Counted from the stretch's first letter, positions 1 to 12,024 are shown. The stretch: DNA of 64,000 nucleotides from Polymyxa betae (GCA_003693705.1 RBZT01000633.1:1-64000), one strand, 5' to 3'. A program made the numbers and translations. Notes: a model not told the origin generated them from the letters alone.

Positions 1-717
1 GTTGGAGGTGCCATTGCTTCTAAAACCGGTCAAATGTGAGAAATGTGGGTGTCGACAGCATGCAAATCATCACCGTACGGAAGGGGCTGCGCTATAGTAT
101 TTCGTGTTTCCCCATACATTTCTCATTTCTTCAATGTCCCATACAAAAAAAAACGTAACACAGCTCTCGGAATTTATTTTTTTCGGAATTTTATCTCGTA
201 ACTTTCTTCTAAACGATGAGATCAGTCGAATTACGAGATAATAATTTTGGCTGGAACCCTTTGGGAGGCCTCGATAAACCCCGGAAATTTCCCATACAAA
301 AGTTGTCGGTTTAAGACTGCCCGCACTGTACGTTTTAACTTTCTTGGAGCAAACCCACCGGGGCAGCTATCCGCGCAGTTCAAAAACTAGATCTTCGTCA
401 AAAATACAGACGACTTACCGACTTTTCTATCTGTGATATTGTATGAGTATTCGGTGTGGACCCTCAAGCTGGTTTAAAGTTGGGTGGTGTTTTTCAGTAT
501 GTATCTGGTGTTTTGGTGTGTTGTTGCTATTCTTGATTCTTTTCCTATTCGCATTTGTCCTCGAACCAATACTCCGTACCTTTTTCTACTGCAGACACTC
601 TAAACAAACCGCTCAGTTCTCGAAAGTGGCGAGAAAAGTTGGTCAAAAAGTGCGTGATGTTTTGCGGGATTAATCATTTCATGGCCATTTTCGAAGGGGG
701 TTTCGTTACCATCTATG
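1..717. other. upstream non-coding stretch
   Basis: I see no supportable gene here. The reading frames present do not look like conserved protein and have no plausible splice partners. The motif CCCATACA occurs three times (about 111, 138 and 290), which may be an old repeat or a regulatory motif. Confidence 0.4.
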
Positions 718-2481
718 ATGTCAGATGCGACTTTTCCAGTAAGAATGTCGCCTGTATGAGGTCGAACTCGTTTCTCATTCTATCGACTAGTCGCTCGGTC
801 TCAGCCAATGGATCACGGACGCATGCTGTCGCATGGGTATTCGTCACCCGACCGAAATTCAGCAGAAGTGCATCCCACAAATCCTCTCTGGTGTGCATGC
901 TTGGCTGATTCAGTCCCTGGCCTAATGTGATATGAAGGTTCTGATGTGATCGGGCGGGCCGAAACAGGAAGCGGAAAGACGCTGGCTTTTGCCTTACCTA
1001 TGCTGGAAATCCTGTCCCGGGATCCGTTCGGCATTTTCGGCATTGTTCTGACTCCAGCTCGAGAACTTGCAATACAGATAGCAGAACAGTTCACAGCTAT
1101 AGGTATGTTGAACGTTATGATATCGGCTACTAGCTTATCACTGTATGAAGGCGTCTCGATGAACTTAAAATGCTGTGTCATTATCGGTGGAATGGATCAG
1201 ATCCCGCAAACGGTCGAGTTGAATAACCGGCCTCATATCATTATAGCTACACCCGGCCGTTTAGCCGATCACTTCAAAACCAACTCCGATAATCTGCATC
1301 TCTCCAACTTGCAGGCACGTTTTTTTCCCAGTAACGTTCTGCATTGTTTAAATCAGTCACTTCCAGTTTTTGGTACTCGATGAAGCTGATCGTTTGCTTG
1401 AACCCCATTTTGCTGATGATCTCAAATGCATTACAAATGTATTGGTCTGTTTTGAAAAATCTGTTCTGTCTGAAAGCTGTTTAGGCGATCCCATCGTCAC
1501 GTCAGAATTTGCTCTTCTCGGCTACGCTTAATGATTCGGTTCGGCAATTCAGCTCCTCGACCTCGTTCACGTTTGAATGCACGTGCGTGGCTTCATTTGA
1601 CCACAACGATGCACTAATTTCTTTTTTGCAGATCAAAGACAGAGTATTCTACGTGCCAGAATCTGACCCAGCAGTATGTTTTCTTCCCTCAAATGCTTAA
1701 GGATTGTGTCTTATACCAGCTGCTCAAAGTGAGTTGTACTCCTATTGTCACTGACTCTATAATTACTTTGCAAGATTGCACTTGATAAACCGGGGTTCCT
1801 GGTCATCGTTTTCGTCGCCAAATGTCAAACTGCAGAGATTATTTGCGAAATGTTAACTCTACTTGAGATCGATTGTGTCGGATTACATTCAAGACTTACT
1901 CAGCGCAGAAGGTTATCGCTACGTTTCTTTTCACCTTTACCTTTCGGCTGATACTTTTTAGGATGGCCAATCTGGGTAAGTTCAAAAGTGGCCGTGCCTC
2001 CGTGTTGATAGCAACAGACGTCGCTAGTCGTGGTCTTGATATCCAAAATGTTGAAATGGTCATCAATTATGATATACCACGGTACTATCGGCTTGCTTTT
2101 TTAGGATGCATCGCTATTGAATAATGTGTTATTACAGCAATCCTGCGGATTACGTGCATCGAGTGGGGCGTACCGCTCGTGCTGGTAATGCTGGTCTCGC
2201 TGTGTCCATGTTAACACAATATGATCTCGATCTTTGGAAAGTTTGTAACTTGGTCTCAACCAAACTAAGCCTTGTATTGAGATAGGTTCTAGGTGGTTGA
2301 GAATCATATCGGAATCACACTCGAGGAGTATCCGTTGGACAGCGACGCTGTTTCGAAATGTTTCATCCTGGTCAATTCCACCAAGAAGAAGGCGCGATTG
2401 AAGTTAGACGAATATGCATTGAATACTGGAGCTGCTATCAAGAGACAGTCCAAAAAAAAATCGGCGAAAGTTTGTGATTGA
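718..2481 (+). CDS. DDX49: DEAD-box ATP-dependent RNA helicase DDX49/Dbp8
   Basis: Predicted nucleolar RNA helicase of the Dbp8/DDX49 family, which acts in early 18S rRNA processing and small-subunit assembly. Exon 1 (718-738) encodes MSDATFP and splices over a 52-nt intron to a Q-motif exon starting SLGLSQW. Motifs follow in the usual order: AETGSGKT (Walker A), TPARELA, an ATPGR motif, VLDEAD (about 1377), LFSAT (about 1510), RGLD, and [11 protein letters not shown] (about 2155). The C-terminal tail is Lys-rich and ends at 2481. At least six short GT-AG introns interrupt the frame. The match to Dbp8/DDX49 rather than other DEAD proteins rests on the text around motif I (a [17 protein letters not shown] stretch), which is typical of that subfamily. 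The start at 718 is the first ATG giving an in-frame splice into the Q motif. No sign of damage. Confidence 0.9.
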
Positions 2482-2522
2482 TTATCATATGTACTAAATT
2501 ATGTAGATAAATTCCGTGGAGA

Positions 2523-4786
2523 TTATGAGATGCGGCAGCAGCGTTGCGATTTGATCATTGATTCTGTAGAAACAGGCTTAGGCTTTGGAGCAAACTTCTC
2601 AAAGTTCACGCCTTCGTCAGCCCTTTCGAGAACTTCTACAATTTCGCGTTGCACTGCAGTAGTGGACTTGAATGGGAGATTTGCGAGAGACTTTTGAAAT
2701 TCGTTCGTTAGCCGAACTTTTCGGTATTTTTCATCGTTAACAGGCCTGCCCATCATCCGCATGGACTCGGCATTTACTTCATCGAGCTAATCAAACGTTA
2801 ATTTGGTCATATGTTTCAACAGGCAATCAACCTTCGGAATGAATGGGGGTGTGAGATAGCCAGCCTCCAGCAGTCCCCAATCTACAGAATCGAACCAAGG
2901 ATGCTGCTTAATTTCATCGATACCTAACGAAAATTATGTTTACAGAAAATTTCTGAAACAAACAACGTACCCTTGCTCCCTAGCCTGAGCAACGGATCCT
3001 TTTCCATTAAACCGGTCAACAAAGATTTGGCAGCTGCCGAGAAGTATTCTTCTGAAAATTCGACTTGGACATTGAGAACGTTCTTGTCGAGATCTGAACC
3101 TCCAGCGTGCGCACCGAAAGGTTTCTGTAAGAGCGGTTTAACGAGAGAAAACATTTTTCGAGGAGTGAAACCTTTCCAGAAAGAAATCTGTATATCATGA
3201 CACCATAGCTGAAGAAGTCGCAACATTTGTCGTAGGGCAGCATTCTGATGACTTCTGGGGCAGTATACCCTGGGGTTCCAGCATATCCTTTGGCGCGATC
3301 TTTGGTCATTACTGCCAGTCCTAAATCCGAAATTCGACAGTGTCCTCTTTCATCAAGCAACACATTTTCCAGTTTCATATCACTAAGAATCAAAATCAAC
3401 TGATCGCCTGCGTTAAATCGCATAAGTAATTTACCGATATATAATTGATTTTGAATGAATATGCTCCAAGCCAAGCAGAATTTCGGCAGCATGGAACTTA
3501 GCTCGCTGCTCAGGGAACACCACTTCCTTGTTCAAGTGGAACTTTAAGTCGCCACCCATCATTAGATCAAGCCTGCATCTTCTTAGATTCATAAGAGAGC
3601 AAGACACGTTTATCTGACATTAAATACAAAGTGTCGTTATCCTGAACAGCATATTTCAGGCAGCAGACGAAATTGGAATCCATTAAAGCCAACAGATTTC
3701 TTTCTGACATAATCGAATCAACAGCATCTGTTGCCATTACTCGACGCTTATCGATGCATTTCGCTGCATAACTGATACAATTTAGAAGGACGAGAGCACA
3801 ACAATCTTGAAAGATTACAGTTTCCCTGTGTCATTCTTGACACAAGCATTGACAGCACCAAAAGCTCCTGTTACGGGAAAATGAGTGGCCGAAGTTTACT
3901 CAAACAAAAATGCCAACCTCGTCCAAGCACACGTAGCATTGTAAAATCACGGCTAGTGACATCGCCTCGCTCAAAGCTTTTGCAGCGAATATACTTTTCG
4001 TAAAATTCGCTGCTTGAGAATCGTGGATACACGTCAAGGCGAAGATCATTGAGGACCTACTGCGATATCACAAATCCAAGAAGAGAGCATCGATCAGTTT
4101 ACCTCTTGAGCAATTTCGTCGAACAAGTTTTTAGGAGCTTGCCCTTTGGATATTTTCTCTTTCACATCGTTGACAGCTTTACCGTAGACGCCAATGGCGT
4201 TTGTTTTCCCGATCTGCAGCGATAGTTTATTCTGGGAATATTCGTCAATGTCAGATTGTTCTAACGGAATTTTTCAGAAAACTAATGATCAAAACTCGAT
4301 AACAAATACCATCGAAAAATGACGCATTCTTATTCATATTCTTATTCTTCTTTTTCCTCCTCTCGAATACTGATTCTCCCATTGGGAATTTTGCTCCATC
4401 TTCGGCGACAAACCGTTCAAAAAGTAGCTTCGCCACTTTGAGCCTTGCCGAAGGATCCCTATGATAACAACGTTTGCCAAGCAGAGCGAGGCGACATCGT
4501 GACCTAACCTCATTTTTTTGTAAAGTTCGACATCAGATATAAACACAGCTTTGTCAACCGAATAATCAGCGATCAAGAAGCACTTCATCAGGTAATATCC
4601 AATAGGTTCATGAAACACATTCGAAAACGTTAGCTGATCCTGCTGACGCAAAGTAGCCTCGTATTCAGAGAGCGACGAATACGTCGGCAATCGGCGAAGC
4701 AGTTCGAGATTCGGTCCATAAATCTCGTTCTTGACTGCGTTCAGATAGGCTTTGTTGTCGGCTATCTCGACAAACTCGTCATACAT
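2523..4786 (-). CDS. G-protein-coupled receptor kinase (GRK-like AGC kinase)
   Basis: Ser/Thr kinase of the GRK family, which phosphorylates active GPCRs. Reading the minus strand, exons 4786-4030 carry an RGS-homology (RH) domain half. Next is an AGC kinase domain with GAFGAVNAC (glycine loop), YAAKCIDK (ATP-binding lysine), YR followed by DMKLEN (catalytic loop), DLGLAV (the GRK-type DLG in place of DFG) and GYTAPEV. The distal RH portion and AGC tail follow (PHPWF-like and PPFIPKVD motifs). The last residues are RCCRIS, so the protein ends in a CaaX-like CRIS preceded by a second Cys, suggesting lipid anchoring as in some animal GRKs. The exon-intron pattern is dense and splice phases fit where checked. 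An upstream frame reaching 4988 is closed by a stop and is not used. The kinase appears catalytically intact. Confidence 0.85.
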
Positions 4787-4926
4787 GCTTAATCAGTGGC
4801 CCATGGGTTCTGGACTTCTGGGAAATGGATGCTTTGGAGGACTGACTAGAAGCCAAACTTGTAGAGGAGGCAGCCCTACAAATCAGAGGGCCACGCACAT
4901 CATTCGGGTCTAGCCGTCTAGGGGGG

Positions 4927-4979
4927 TTCAACGGGTCACTCTTCTCAAGACATTTCAACGGGTCACTCTTCTCAGACAT
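4927..4979. repeat. 27-bp direct tandem repeat, two copies
   Basis: A 21-bp core (ttcaacgggtcactcttctca) occurs at 4927-4947 and 4954-4974, separated by a 6-bp AGACAT spacer. The second copy ends at the ATG of the next gene, so the repeat lies in the short space between the divergent GRK and ceramide synthase genes. It could be part of their shared promoter or 5' UTR. Confidence 0.7.
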
Positions 4980-6136
4980 GAACGACATCGGTAGCTATCT
5001 CCTCGAACAGTCCTCCTGGATTTATAATAAGGGGCTGTTGGTCAATGACCATCTGCCCGAGCACCTCAAACCGCATCTCGTTGATTTACTGTACTCGGTC
5101 CCGGCAGCGGCCGTGCTCACGCTGATCAGATTCGCAGTGAATAAGTACTTGTTACCATGAGCCGGCTGATTCTGCTTTGAATGTGAAATAGGTTCGTATA
5201 TAAACCTGCAGCTGAGAGGTTATTACCTGTCAGTAATCAAACATCGGTTACGATCAACAAATTCCAGGAGTCTGCCTTCAAGTTCACAGCCTACCTGCTG
5301 TTATCTCTGCAAGCCGCGATTTTGCATTATCAGGAGGGATGGATTACAGATACATCTCGATATTGGAGGGTATTGCCACATGGACTACAGCTTCCAGGCC
5401 TATACCTTCTGTATCTAGCTGAACTCACCTTATGTAAGTGTCCGGATTCATCTTTCAACTTCGTCATGTCGAGCTGTTTTCAGATGTGCACCTGATATTC
5501 TCCCAATTCTACGAAACGCGTCGAAAAGATTTCTTAGAAATGTTTATTCATCATGTCGTTGTTATTCTCTTGATTGTTCCATGTTATCTGTTCGAATTCA
5601 CCTATCCGGCTTGCACAGTCATGTTGTTGCATGATCTGAGCGATATCTTTCTTGAATCTGCCAAACTCGCCAATTACTGTCAAAAGAAAACTCTCTGCGA
5701 TTCTCTGTTCGTTCTGTTCGCTTGCGTGTTCTTCCTTACAAGGCTTGTGTTTTTCCCGTTCTTCGTAATAGCAATGTTTACGATTCTTACCTCTACTGAT
5801 TCGGTTTTTTAGCTGATGCAATCAATCATGATTGAATCACTCGATTATGTAGTCGCTCCAATTGGGTGGTACTACTTTACGATTTTCTTATCTGTTCTGA
5901 TCGCGCTACATATTATGTGGTTTCAGACTATTGTGAAGATGGTATAAATGTTTTTTCCCTAAATCCCATCATTGCTTTAACCACACCTCAGGCGATGAAG
6001 TTCTTAAGTTCAGGCGGAGTAGAGAAAGACGCTAGAAGGTAAATACAATATCCTACCTCTTCGCTCTGTTGACGAGTCTGACAGCGATGACGAATGTGAC
6101 GATCAGGATGAAGATCAACACAGGAAGCGCAAATGA
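4978..6136 (+). CDS. ceramide synthase (LAG1/TLC-domain protein)
   Basis: Multi-pass ER membrane protein of the LAG1/CerS family, which N-acylates sphingoid bases to ceramides. The N-terminal exon (4978-5160) begins MNDIGSYLLEQ and contains the first hydrophobic segment. Later exons give a TLC domain with the Lag1 signature around RRKDFLEMFIHHVVVILLI (the paired histidines) and LHDLSDIFLESAKL with the conserved aspartates. Several further hydrophobic helices follow. The last exon encodes an acidic tail, SDSDDECDDQDEDQ then KRK and stop at 6134-6136, resembling the acidic, CK2-type phosphorylated tails of known ceramide synthases. The gene is divergent from the GRK with under 200 bp between starts. 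I joined the final exon across an intron at about 6041-6091 because only this keeps the frame into the acidic tail. Confidence 0.85.
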
Positions 6137-6402
6137 CATAAATATCAGTAGTGTTTATTATTTCATAGGAATACATGCAGCGATGCTAGCTCACATAATC
6201 CGTTGATCAGTTCTGTTGGTTCAGTCTTTCGAACCACTCGGTTTTTGATAAGACGGAAGCAAACGAAGCAATTGGGGCTCTTGCTGTAAAATGTACATGC
6301 AACATGGATTGGGTGATGTGACTCACCTAAATAACGTCACGAAGAGGCTTTTATTAACTAGTTTCAGTGATCCAATTTGCTTGGGGTGGTGTTCGTTCGT
6401 GA
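6137..6402. other. intergenic, no feature seen
   Basis: Short convergent gap between the ceramide synthase stop and the small minus-strand gene. No repeat or RNA gene is visible. Confidence 0.4.
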
Positions 6403-6630
6403 TCAGACGAAGCGTTCGCGATCAATCTTCTCTTGCCGGGATCGAAGCAATGGCCACAGCGGGTACCATTCTATCCTGGGATATAGCGGCGGGACATTCA
6501 GCGGTCGCGTGTAGAAATACTCGTAGATGATCCAAGGCGTTGCAAATCCCGCCAGGATGGTCGCCATCCCGACCCGGGTCTTGACCGCTGCCATATCGGG
6601 TCCCAATACTCCAACGAATTTTTCCAACAT
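6403..6630 (-). CDS. small single-pass membrane protein, possibly mitochondrial
   Basis: A frame of about 75 codons beginning MLEKFVGVLGPDMAAVKTR and ending RQEKIDRERFV. It has one hydrophobic segment (VGMATILAGFATPWIIY) followed by a Pro- and aromatic-rich stretch (YPRIEWYPLWPLL). This layout, a short basic N-terminus, one helix and a charged tail, is typical of small accessory subunits of respiratory complexes, but I do not recognise the family. The start could instead be the Met at 6594. The longer frame reaching 6711 is probably intronic or UTR. Convergent with the ceramide synthase gene. Confidence 0.45.
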   Translation of the reverse strand: MLEKFVGVLGPDMAAVKTRVGMATILAGFATPWIIYEYFYTRPLNVPPLYPRIEWYPLWPLLRSRQEKIDRERFV

Positions 6631-7023
6631 TAGTAGCAGAAACCGATTGTACCTGAGGTTCAGCAAATATAATATATAACTGGTGCAGACCGGCAAAAAT
6701 CGGCCGTTCATTTATTTCGGAGAAAGCGAGGCTGTAAGTACAAACGTCCGATATTTGCATAGTGGGCTCGAACATAGATTGGCAACGGATAAGCAATGCG
6801 TTTTCGAATAGTTCGAACTTCTTCTATCCCGGTTCTTGCAAGCCTGTCAATATGTAATCCGAACACAAACCAAAAGAAATAGAAATCTGCTAGCCAATTT
6901 ATTGGACAGCATCTAATCCATTCCAGGCGACCGCAAATCCGTGGGCCCATCTGATGATTTCTGCACATCATTTCATCGACCGAATCCGCTCGTGATTATA
7001 TCAATTATTTGGCAGAAACTGGT
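6631..7023. other. gap between two minus-strand genes
   Basis: Contains minus-strand frames (for example 6708-6971) with a hydrophobic patch, but no convincing splice into a neighbour and no recognisable protein. Probably 5' region of the small gene and 3' region of DRC4. Confidence 0.3.
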
Positions 7024-8883
7024 TCAAACTAGTTGCTCTGGCTGAAATCCGATTCCAGCGGGATGGATGCGAAACTGTCGTAGTCTATCGTTATAGACCT
7101 GAATCACGTGTGCATACATCTATCCGATGCTGTCAATATACAGCAAACTGAACGGGTTGGCAAACATACCGCTTTTATCTCATTGCAACGATCTTGTAGC
7201 TCCTTGATCTGTTCGTTCTTCTGCTGCAGGACGTCTTCAAGCCGATGTGATGGCTCGCCCAGCAGTTCTGGCTGCAGATTCGTCGATATTAACACCTGAA
7301 AGCGGGTTTCTTGACCGTTATAGCAGCATATTTCAAAGATTCCAACCTGATGCAATGCTGTCTCCTTTCTCTCGATATCCGCCTGCAGAACATCAATCTT
7401 GGTCTCTAACAGCAAAGTCCTAAACGATGATCGTTTTTGCACTTCGACCAAAGCCTTATCGAGCTTTGTCTGCAGCAAATCACGTTCTTCACGAGTTTGC
7501 TGCTCCTTCTGAAATAACACCTGTACGAAATCGCGTTCATCAATCAAACAATATTGTTATTGAAATCACCCACCTCATACTCCCAGCTAATATTCTTTAG
7601 TTTGTTTTCCAGGGCGCCAATCTTCTCCTTCGTGGCCTGAAGTTGCACCTGGAATCGAAGATGTCAGCTTCGCATAACGACCATATCTTGTTTTTAGACC
7701 TTATCGCGTTCGTAATTGCGAAGCTCGGCACGAAGCTCTTCGATCTCGCGCAAATGCTTTTTCAGCGGTTCCGACAGGCGTTTATTCACCTGAATCATGG
7801 TTGTCATCAGCCAATCCAGACCCTAACCCTATCCTACCTGCGCTATCTCAGCCATAGCCTTCTCGTCATTATGCTCCTTCTTCTTCAGATCCAGAACCTC
7901 CTCTTTCAAACTCTTGATCAGATCCAGATTATTATGTGTTATATCATGATAATAGTTCTTGATCTGTTGGAATTCGTCTTTGTGGAGCGACGTTAGATGA
8001 GCAATGTGCTCTGACTTAATCCTTTCAATCTTCTTGACGTCGTTTTTGCGGATTTCTGATTTCTGCTTTCGAACGCTGGCCATGGCGTCCTCGAAAGCCA
8101 GACGCATTTCCTCAGCCCGACGCTGGTATTCGCGTCGCAACTGCATCACATTCTTCTCGTGTTCATGCTTCTGCATGCGAACTAGGTCGATATGGCCCAG
8201 ATCGAATTCGCGAAGTTGCTGAAAATTACGTTGTTAATGATTGGAAGTCAGCGAATCAATATATGAGACCTGCTTGACATCCCAGACGACATCCCGAAGT
8301 TCGTGTTCTGCAGCGCGATTCTCAGTCTGGAGACGGTTCAGACGGACCTCGTTGTCGGTCCGAATGTCGGTCAACCTGAAAGGTCGCCAGCGTCAGAAAA
8401 TTACATGATTCAGCGAGGCATTCCGCTTCCGAATTGCAAAAGGCAGCAAACATTCGGAAACAATTTCCCTAACAGCAGACAGAGTCGCGCAATGTTTAAC
8501 TCGCTTTCGTACTGAAAAGTGCGAAAGTAACGTCACCTGGCCTGTTGCTCGTGCAGAACGTGACAGATCTTCATCTTATAAATGCTGAGTTCATAGTTAT
8601 GCTTCTCTGTAAGGTCATCCGAAGATCGCGATTTTCTTCTCTGGGTCGCCTCCAGATCTTCCAGGCGTTTCTTCTCAATGGCCCAGAACGCCCGGATCTT
8701 GTCTATCTGCTGATGGAAGTCGTTCAGGATGCGTTTCTCAGACTCGATCTCGGTCGCCATTATCCTCAGAATCTTTCGGTAGTTCTTGGCTTCTTCGGAT
8801 TGGTCGGACGAGATTGCTGGGGCATCATTATTTACAGCCGGCTCTGCCGCCTTGCCTTTAGCCGGCGCCTTCTTCTTCGACAT
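7024..8883 (-). CDS. GAS8: nexin-dynein regulatory complex subunit 4 (GAS8/DRC4)
   Basis: Axonemal coiled-coil protein of the nexin-dynein regulatory complex, which links outer doublets and controls dynein in motile cilia. The N-terminus MSKKKAPAKGKAAEP is Lys/Ala-rich like other DRC4 proteins. It is followed by long coiled coil. Diagnostic family text includes IKNYYHDITHNNLDLIKSLKE (8030-7900 region) and, near the C-terminus, RLEDVLQQKNEQIKELQDR (7260-7190 region). The last exon reads HVIQVYNDRLRQFRIHPAGI and ends QPEQLV with a stop at 7024-7026. About seven short introns. The presence of DRC4 argues that this organism has motile flagella. Start chosen at 8883 as the first ATG of the conserved basic N-terminus. 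Confidence 0.92.
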
Positions 8884-9438
8884 CCTGGATCGACTAGGCT
8901 GTTCTCCGATCGTTAGTTAGTACTAACCGATATTGTCATAGATTTTCCCGGTCCAATCTGGAACGCAAACGCCCTTTGTCTACGTAGTTTGCCTGACATT
9001 GGCAGTATCAGCAAACGGTTCAAGAAAGGATTTTAAAGAGTAAAGCAGTCCGCGATGTCAGCCTTGCGACCGGCGACACCCTTAAGGGGCGCTCTCATTA
9101 GTATGAAGTCTGTTAGGTCTGTTTCCAAACGAGTGAGCTTGATTGCTAAATCATGTTATCGACCAACTTGTTGCGATAATAAAGCGCTCATAAACGTGTC
9201 TTGCATTGTATTGGAATGTTACGCTGAGTAAAATGTGCTTTTCTTACGCATAATTAGAGAAGCAACCGAAGTGATTGTTTTGTTCATTGTTCACTGGAAA
9301 ACCAAACTCGTTTTAAAGTTTTCACACCCAAATATTCACCTGAGTCTGTTAAGAGAAAACGCAAAAATTGTTATCGAATTTTGGAAAACTGATCGCAAAA
9401 TATCATGAATTCGTTAGCTTGAGGAAGTCTGAAAGTCA
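8884..9438. other. intergenic region with one small doubtful ORF
   Basis: About 550 bp, AT-richer than the genes. A plus-strand ORF 9055-9231 encodes 58 residues starting MSALRPATPLRGAL with many Arg/Lys/Ser. It could be a mitochondrial presequence exon, but nothing downstream joins it in frame, so I do not call it a gene. Confidence 0.3.
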
Positions 9439-10099
9439 CTAAAACACAATATATTTATATCTGTAATTGATCGAAAATCGAACAGCATTCCAGGAGTCAA
9501 TGGCAGGACATCAGGACAGCGGATTGACAACTTTTTTTACCTGAGCCACCGATCCTTAAACCATGCGGGAGGTATCAAAATGCCTTTCAAACGTGTTCCT
9601 TGACGACGAAAAGCTCTCCAATGCCCATCCAATCCAGCGTCTACCTGCAATTTTAAATAAGTGGTAACAGAATTAACAAAGTCTTCACAAAGTGACGCTG
9701 ATTCTGGTCAGCTTTGATATTAATAGAAATACTTTTTTTAGTTGCCTCAGGCCCAGGTGTTTATTTTGTGAAGTACAGTAGACAGTAACTGGAATATCAG
9801 GGTCTGCTTCATGCTTGAATCCGACAGCAGAAAGACCTTAACGCCATACGAAACCAAAGTGATGTTTAGGTTGTTTACGGCTTTGTTCTTGTTCTCTCTG
9901 TTTTGGAGTTTGTTCTGGGCTTATTGACGACACCATCAACGTGGATGACAACAAGACGCTCAAGCGGAACAGCATCACAATTCGAAAAAAATTTCGGCTC
10001 GTCGAGGGCACGCGTCAGTACCGATCCATCCGGCTGTCACTCATATCCAACTTCGGAAGCTTCGCGGCGGGCCTGGCGTCGAAAGATGCGACTAACCAT
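9439..10099 (-). CDS. small Arg-rich protein, possibly mitochondrial
   Basis: I do not recognise this protein. Minus-strand exons join with consistent phases. The N-terminus MVSRIFRRQARREASE looks like an amphipathic mitochondrial presequence. Next is an exon containing RALDEPKFF and LERLVVIHVDGVV, then KPMKQTLIFQLLST, NQRHF, and a strongly protein-like exon VDAGLDGHWRAFRR followed by LKGILIPPAWFKDRW. The last exon gives RYKYIVF and stop at 9439-9441. The joins use GT-AG introns of about 65, 72, 45 and 78 nt, plus one of only 18 nt near the start that is uncertain. Size is about 125 residues, suggesting a mitochondrial ribosomal or respiratory accessory subunit. Plus-strand frames here (9811 and 9941) look like shadows. 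Divergent from DRG2, with 200 bp between starts. Confidence 0.45.
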
Positions 10100-10300
10100 G
10101 AACCACGACGACTGCTGAGATCGATTGTAGAAGGAAATAAAAAAAATGCAAAACCTTTTGAAAAAAGAAAAAACTTTTTTGCGCGATAAGCATGGATGGG
10201 CTGCGCAGCCCTGTTGCCATTCTCGGTGGAAATCAGAATCGCTTGTAAAAATCATCTGTGGTTAACATTGGTGCTTGATTGATTACATACTACCAACACC

Positions 10301-11960
10301 ATGGGGATTCTGGAGAAAATCGCCGAAATCGAGGCCGAAATGCATCGGACTCAGAAGAACAAGGCGGTATGGTTCGCCTGTCTCGTCTTTTCATGCTGAA
10401 ATGAGCGTTGTCATCAGACGAATTACCATCTGGGAACGCTGAAAGCGAAAATTGCTAAACTCAGAACAGAATTGATGGAGGGTTTGATGAATTTCTCAGT
10501 TTATGGTTGCTTGAGGATTTGATGCCGGTTTTAGGCCCAAAGGGATCCAAGCAATCTGGTGAAGGATTCGATGTCATGAAAAGCGGCGACTCTCGAGGTT
10601 TAATCAAACAGCATTTCAATAGCTTTCAGTTAACAAATAGTTATCTATTTAGTTGCCTTAATCGGGTTTCCTTCTGTTGGGAAGTCAACCTTACTGAACG
10701 TCCTAACCGATACCGAGAGTACAGCAGCCAGTTACGAATTCACAACGCTCACCTGCATGTAATGGCCGCTGTGTGTTTCATCGTATTGGGCCAGTATCAC
10801 TGATTCTATTTCGGAAGTCCCGGTGTTATTCATTACAACGATGCCAAGATTCAGCTACTGGATCTGCCGGGTATTATCGAAGGTGCTTCTCAAGGAGCTG
10901 GTAGAGGGCGACAGGTTTGCTGCCCGATTTCTGCGTTTATGAGCTGATCGTTAAGCGCCTGAGATCAGGTTATATCGGTAGCCAGAACGAGCGATCTGAT
11001 TTTGATGATGATGGAGGCAAGCAAAGCTGATATACAACGCCCATTGCTCGAAAAGGAGTTGGAGACTGTTGGGATTAGGTCAGCACTCGAGATTCATTTG
11101 TACTGTCTGAGATGCTGATGCGAGGCAGACTGAATAAATCGCGACCTCAGATTACGTTAAAAAGGTTCCATTCATCCAAAATCGTTTCTATCGTAATTTA
11201 CATTGTTTTCGTTTCAGGAAGTCTACTGGAGGCGTATCGTTCAGTAAGACGTGTAAGCTGACAAAATGTCCCGAAGTACGCTCCGAAGACTTTCTTTGTC
11301 TCAGCGCTGATTTCTTATAGGAGGTTGCTCGTCGTATTCTGCAGGAATATCGCATACACAATGCTGATGTAAGATGCTGTTTTCGGTCGTCATGCTGTAA
11401 TGAACCTTGCCCAGGTGTTATTTCGTGCTGATGAATCCATTGAGAACTTCATCGATGTTATCGAAGGGAACCGCGTCTACCTTCCATGCCTATATGTTTA
11501 TAACAAAATCGATACGATTGTACTGCGCTCGGTTATCTCAGTGTGGCTGGTTATTCTAAGAGAGCCTCTAGTTCATTGAAGAAGTTGATCGATTGGCGAA
11601 CTTGCCGCATTCATGCGTGATTTCAGGCAACCAGAACCTCAATCTGGATATGCTTCTAGCGCAGATCTGGAGGCATTTGAACTTCATCAGAATTTACGCC
11701 AAGCCCAAAGGTACATTTCTCTTTCGTGTCTTACTTACTCTTAGTGCGCTGTAGGACAAGCTCCCGATTTAAAGGAGCCCGTTATCTTGCGCCGGGGCGC
11801 GACGGTTTCTACATTCTGTCATCGTCTTCACAGGGTTCTCGTGAATAAGCTCAAGTATGGGCTGGTCTGGGGTTCCAGCGCCAAGCACATGCCACAACGT
11901 GTTGGCCTGCAGCACCCATTGGCTGATGAGGATGTTGTTCAGTTGGTTACAAATCAGTAA
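10301..11960 (+). CDS. DRG2: developmentally regulated GTP-binding protein 2 (DRG2/Rbg2)
   Basis: Cytosolic translation-associated GTPase of the DRG family (Obg superfamily). The N-terminus [20 protein letters not shown] followed by [15 protein letters not shown] is specific to DRG2 rather than DRG1. GTPase motifs are present: GFPSVGKST (G1), [13 protein letters not shown] (G2), DLPGIIEGA (G3) and YNKID (G4). A TGS domain closes the protein ([12 protein letters not shown] and [11 protein letters not shown]). The gene has about ten short introns, for example one between the NKA and TNY codons. Stop TAA at 11958-11960, convergent with CFAP57 with a gap of under 70 bp. Family knowledge: DRG2 works with a DFRP2-type partner, which is not seen here. 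All catalytic motifs are intact. Confidence 0.93.
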
Positions 11961-12024
11961 TGACACCAATCGGTTCAGTCTGGCGCTGACGTCGGTTTTC
12001 TGAATCTGGTATTTATTAAATCTA

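Noticed and set aside
443-908. Overlapping plus-strand frames of 76 and 117 codons
   Set aside because: Low-complexity, Phe/Leu-rich text with no domain; the second one overlaps the true first exons of DDX49 in another frame.
9811-10189. Plus-strand frames including a hydrophobic MFRLFTALFLFSLFW segment
   Set aside because: The minus strand gives a better spliced model across the same block, so these are probably shadows.
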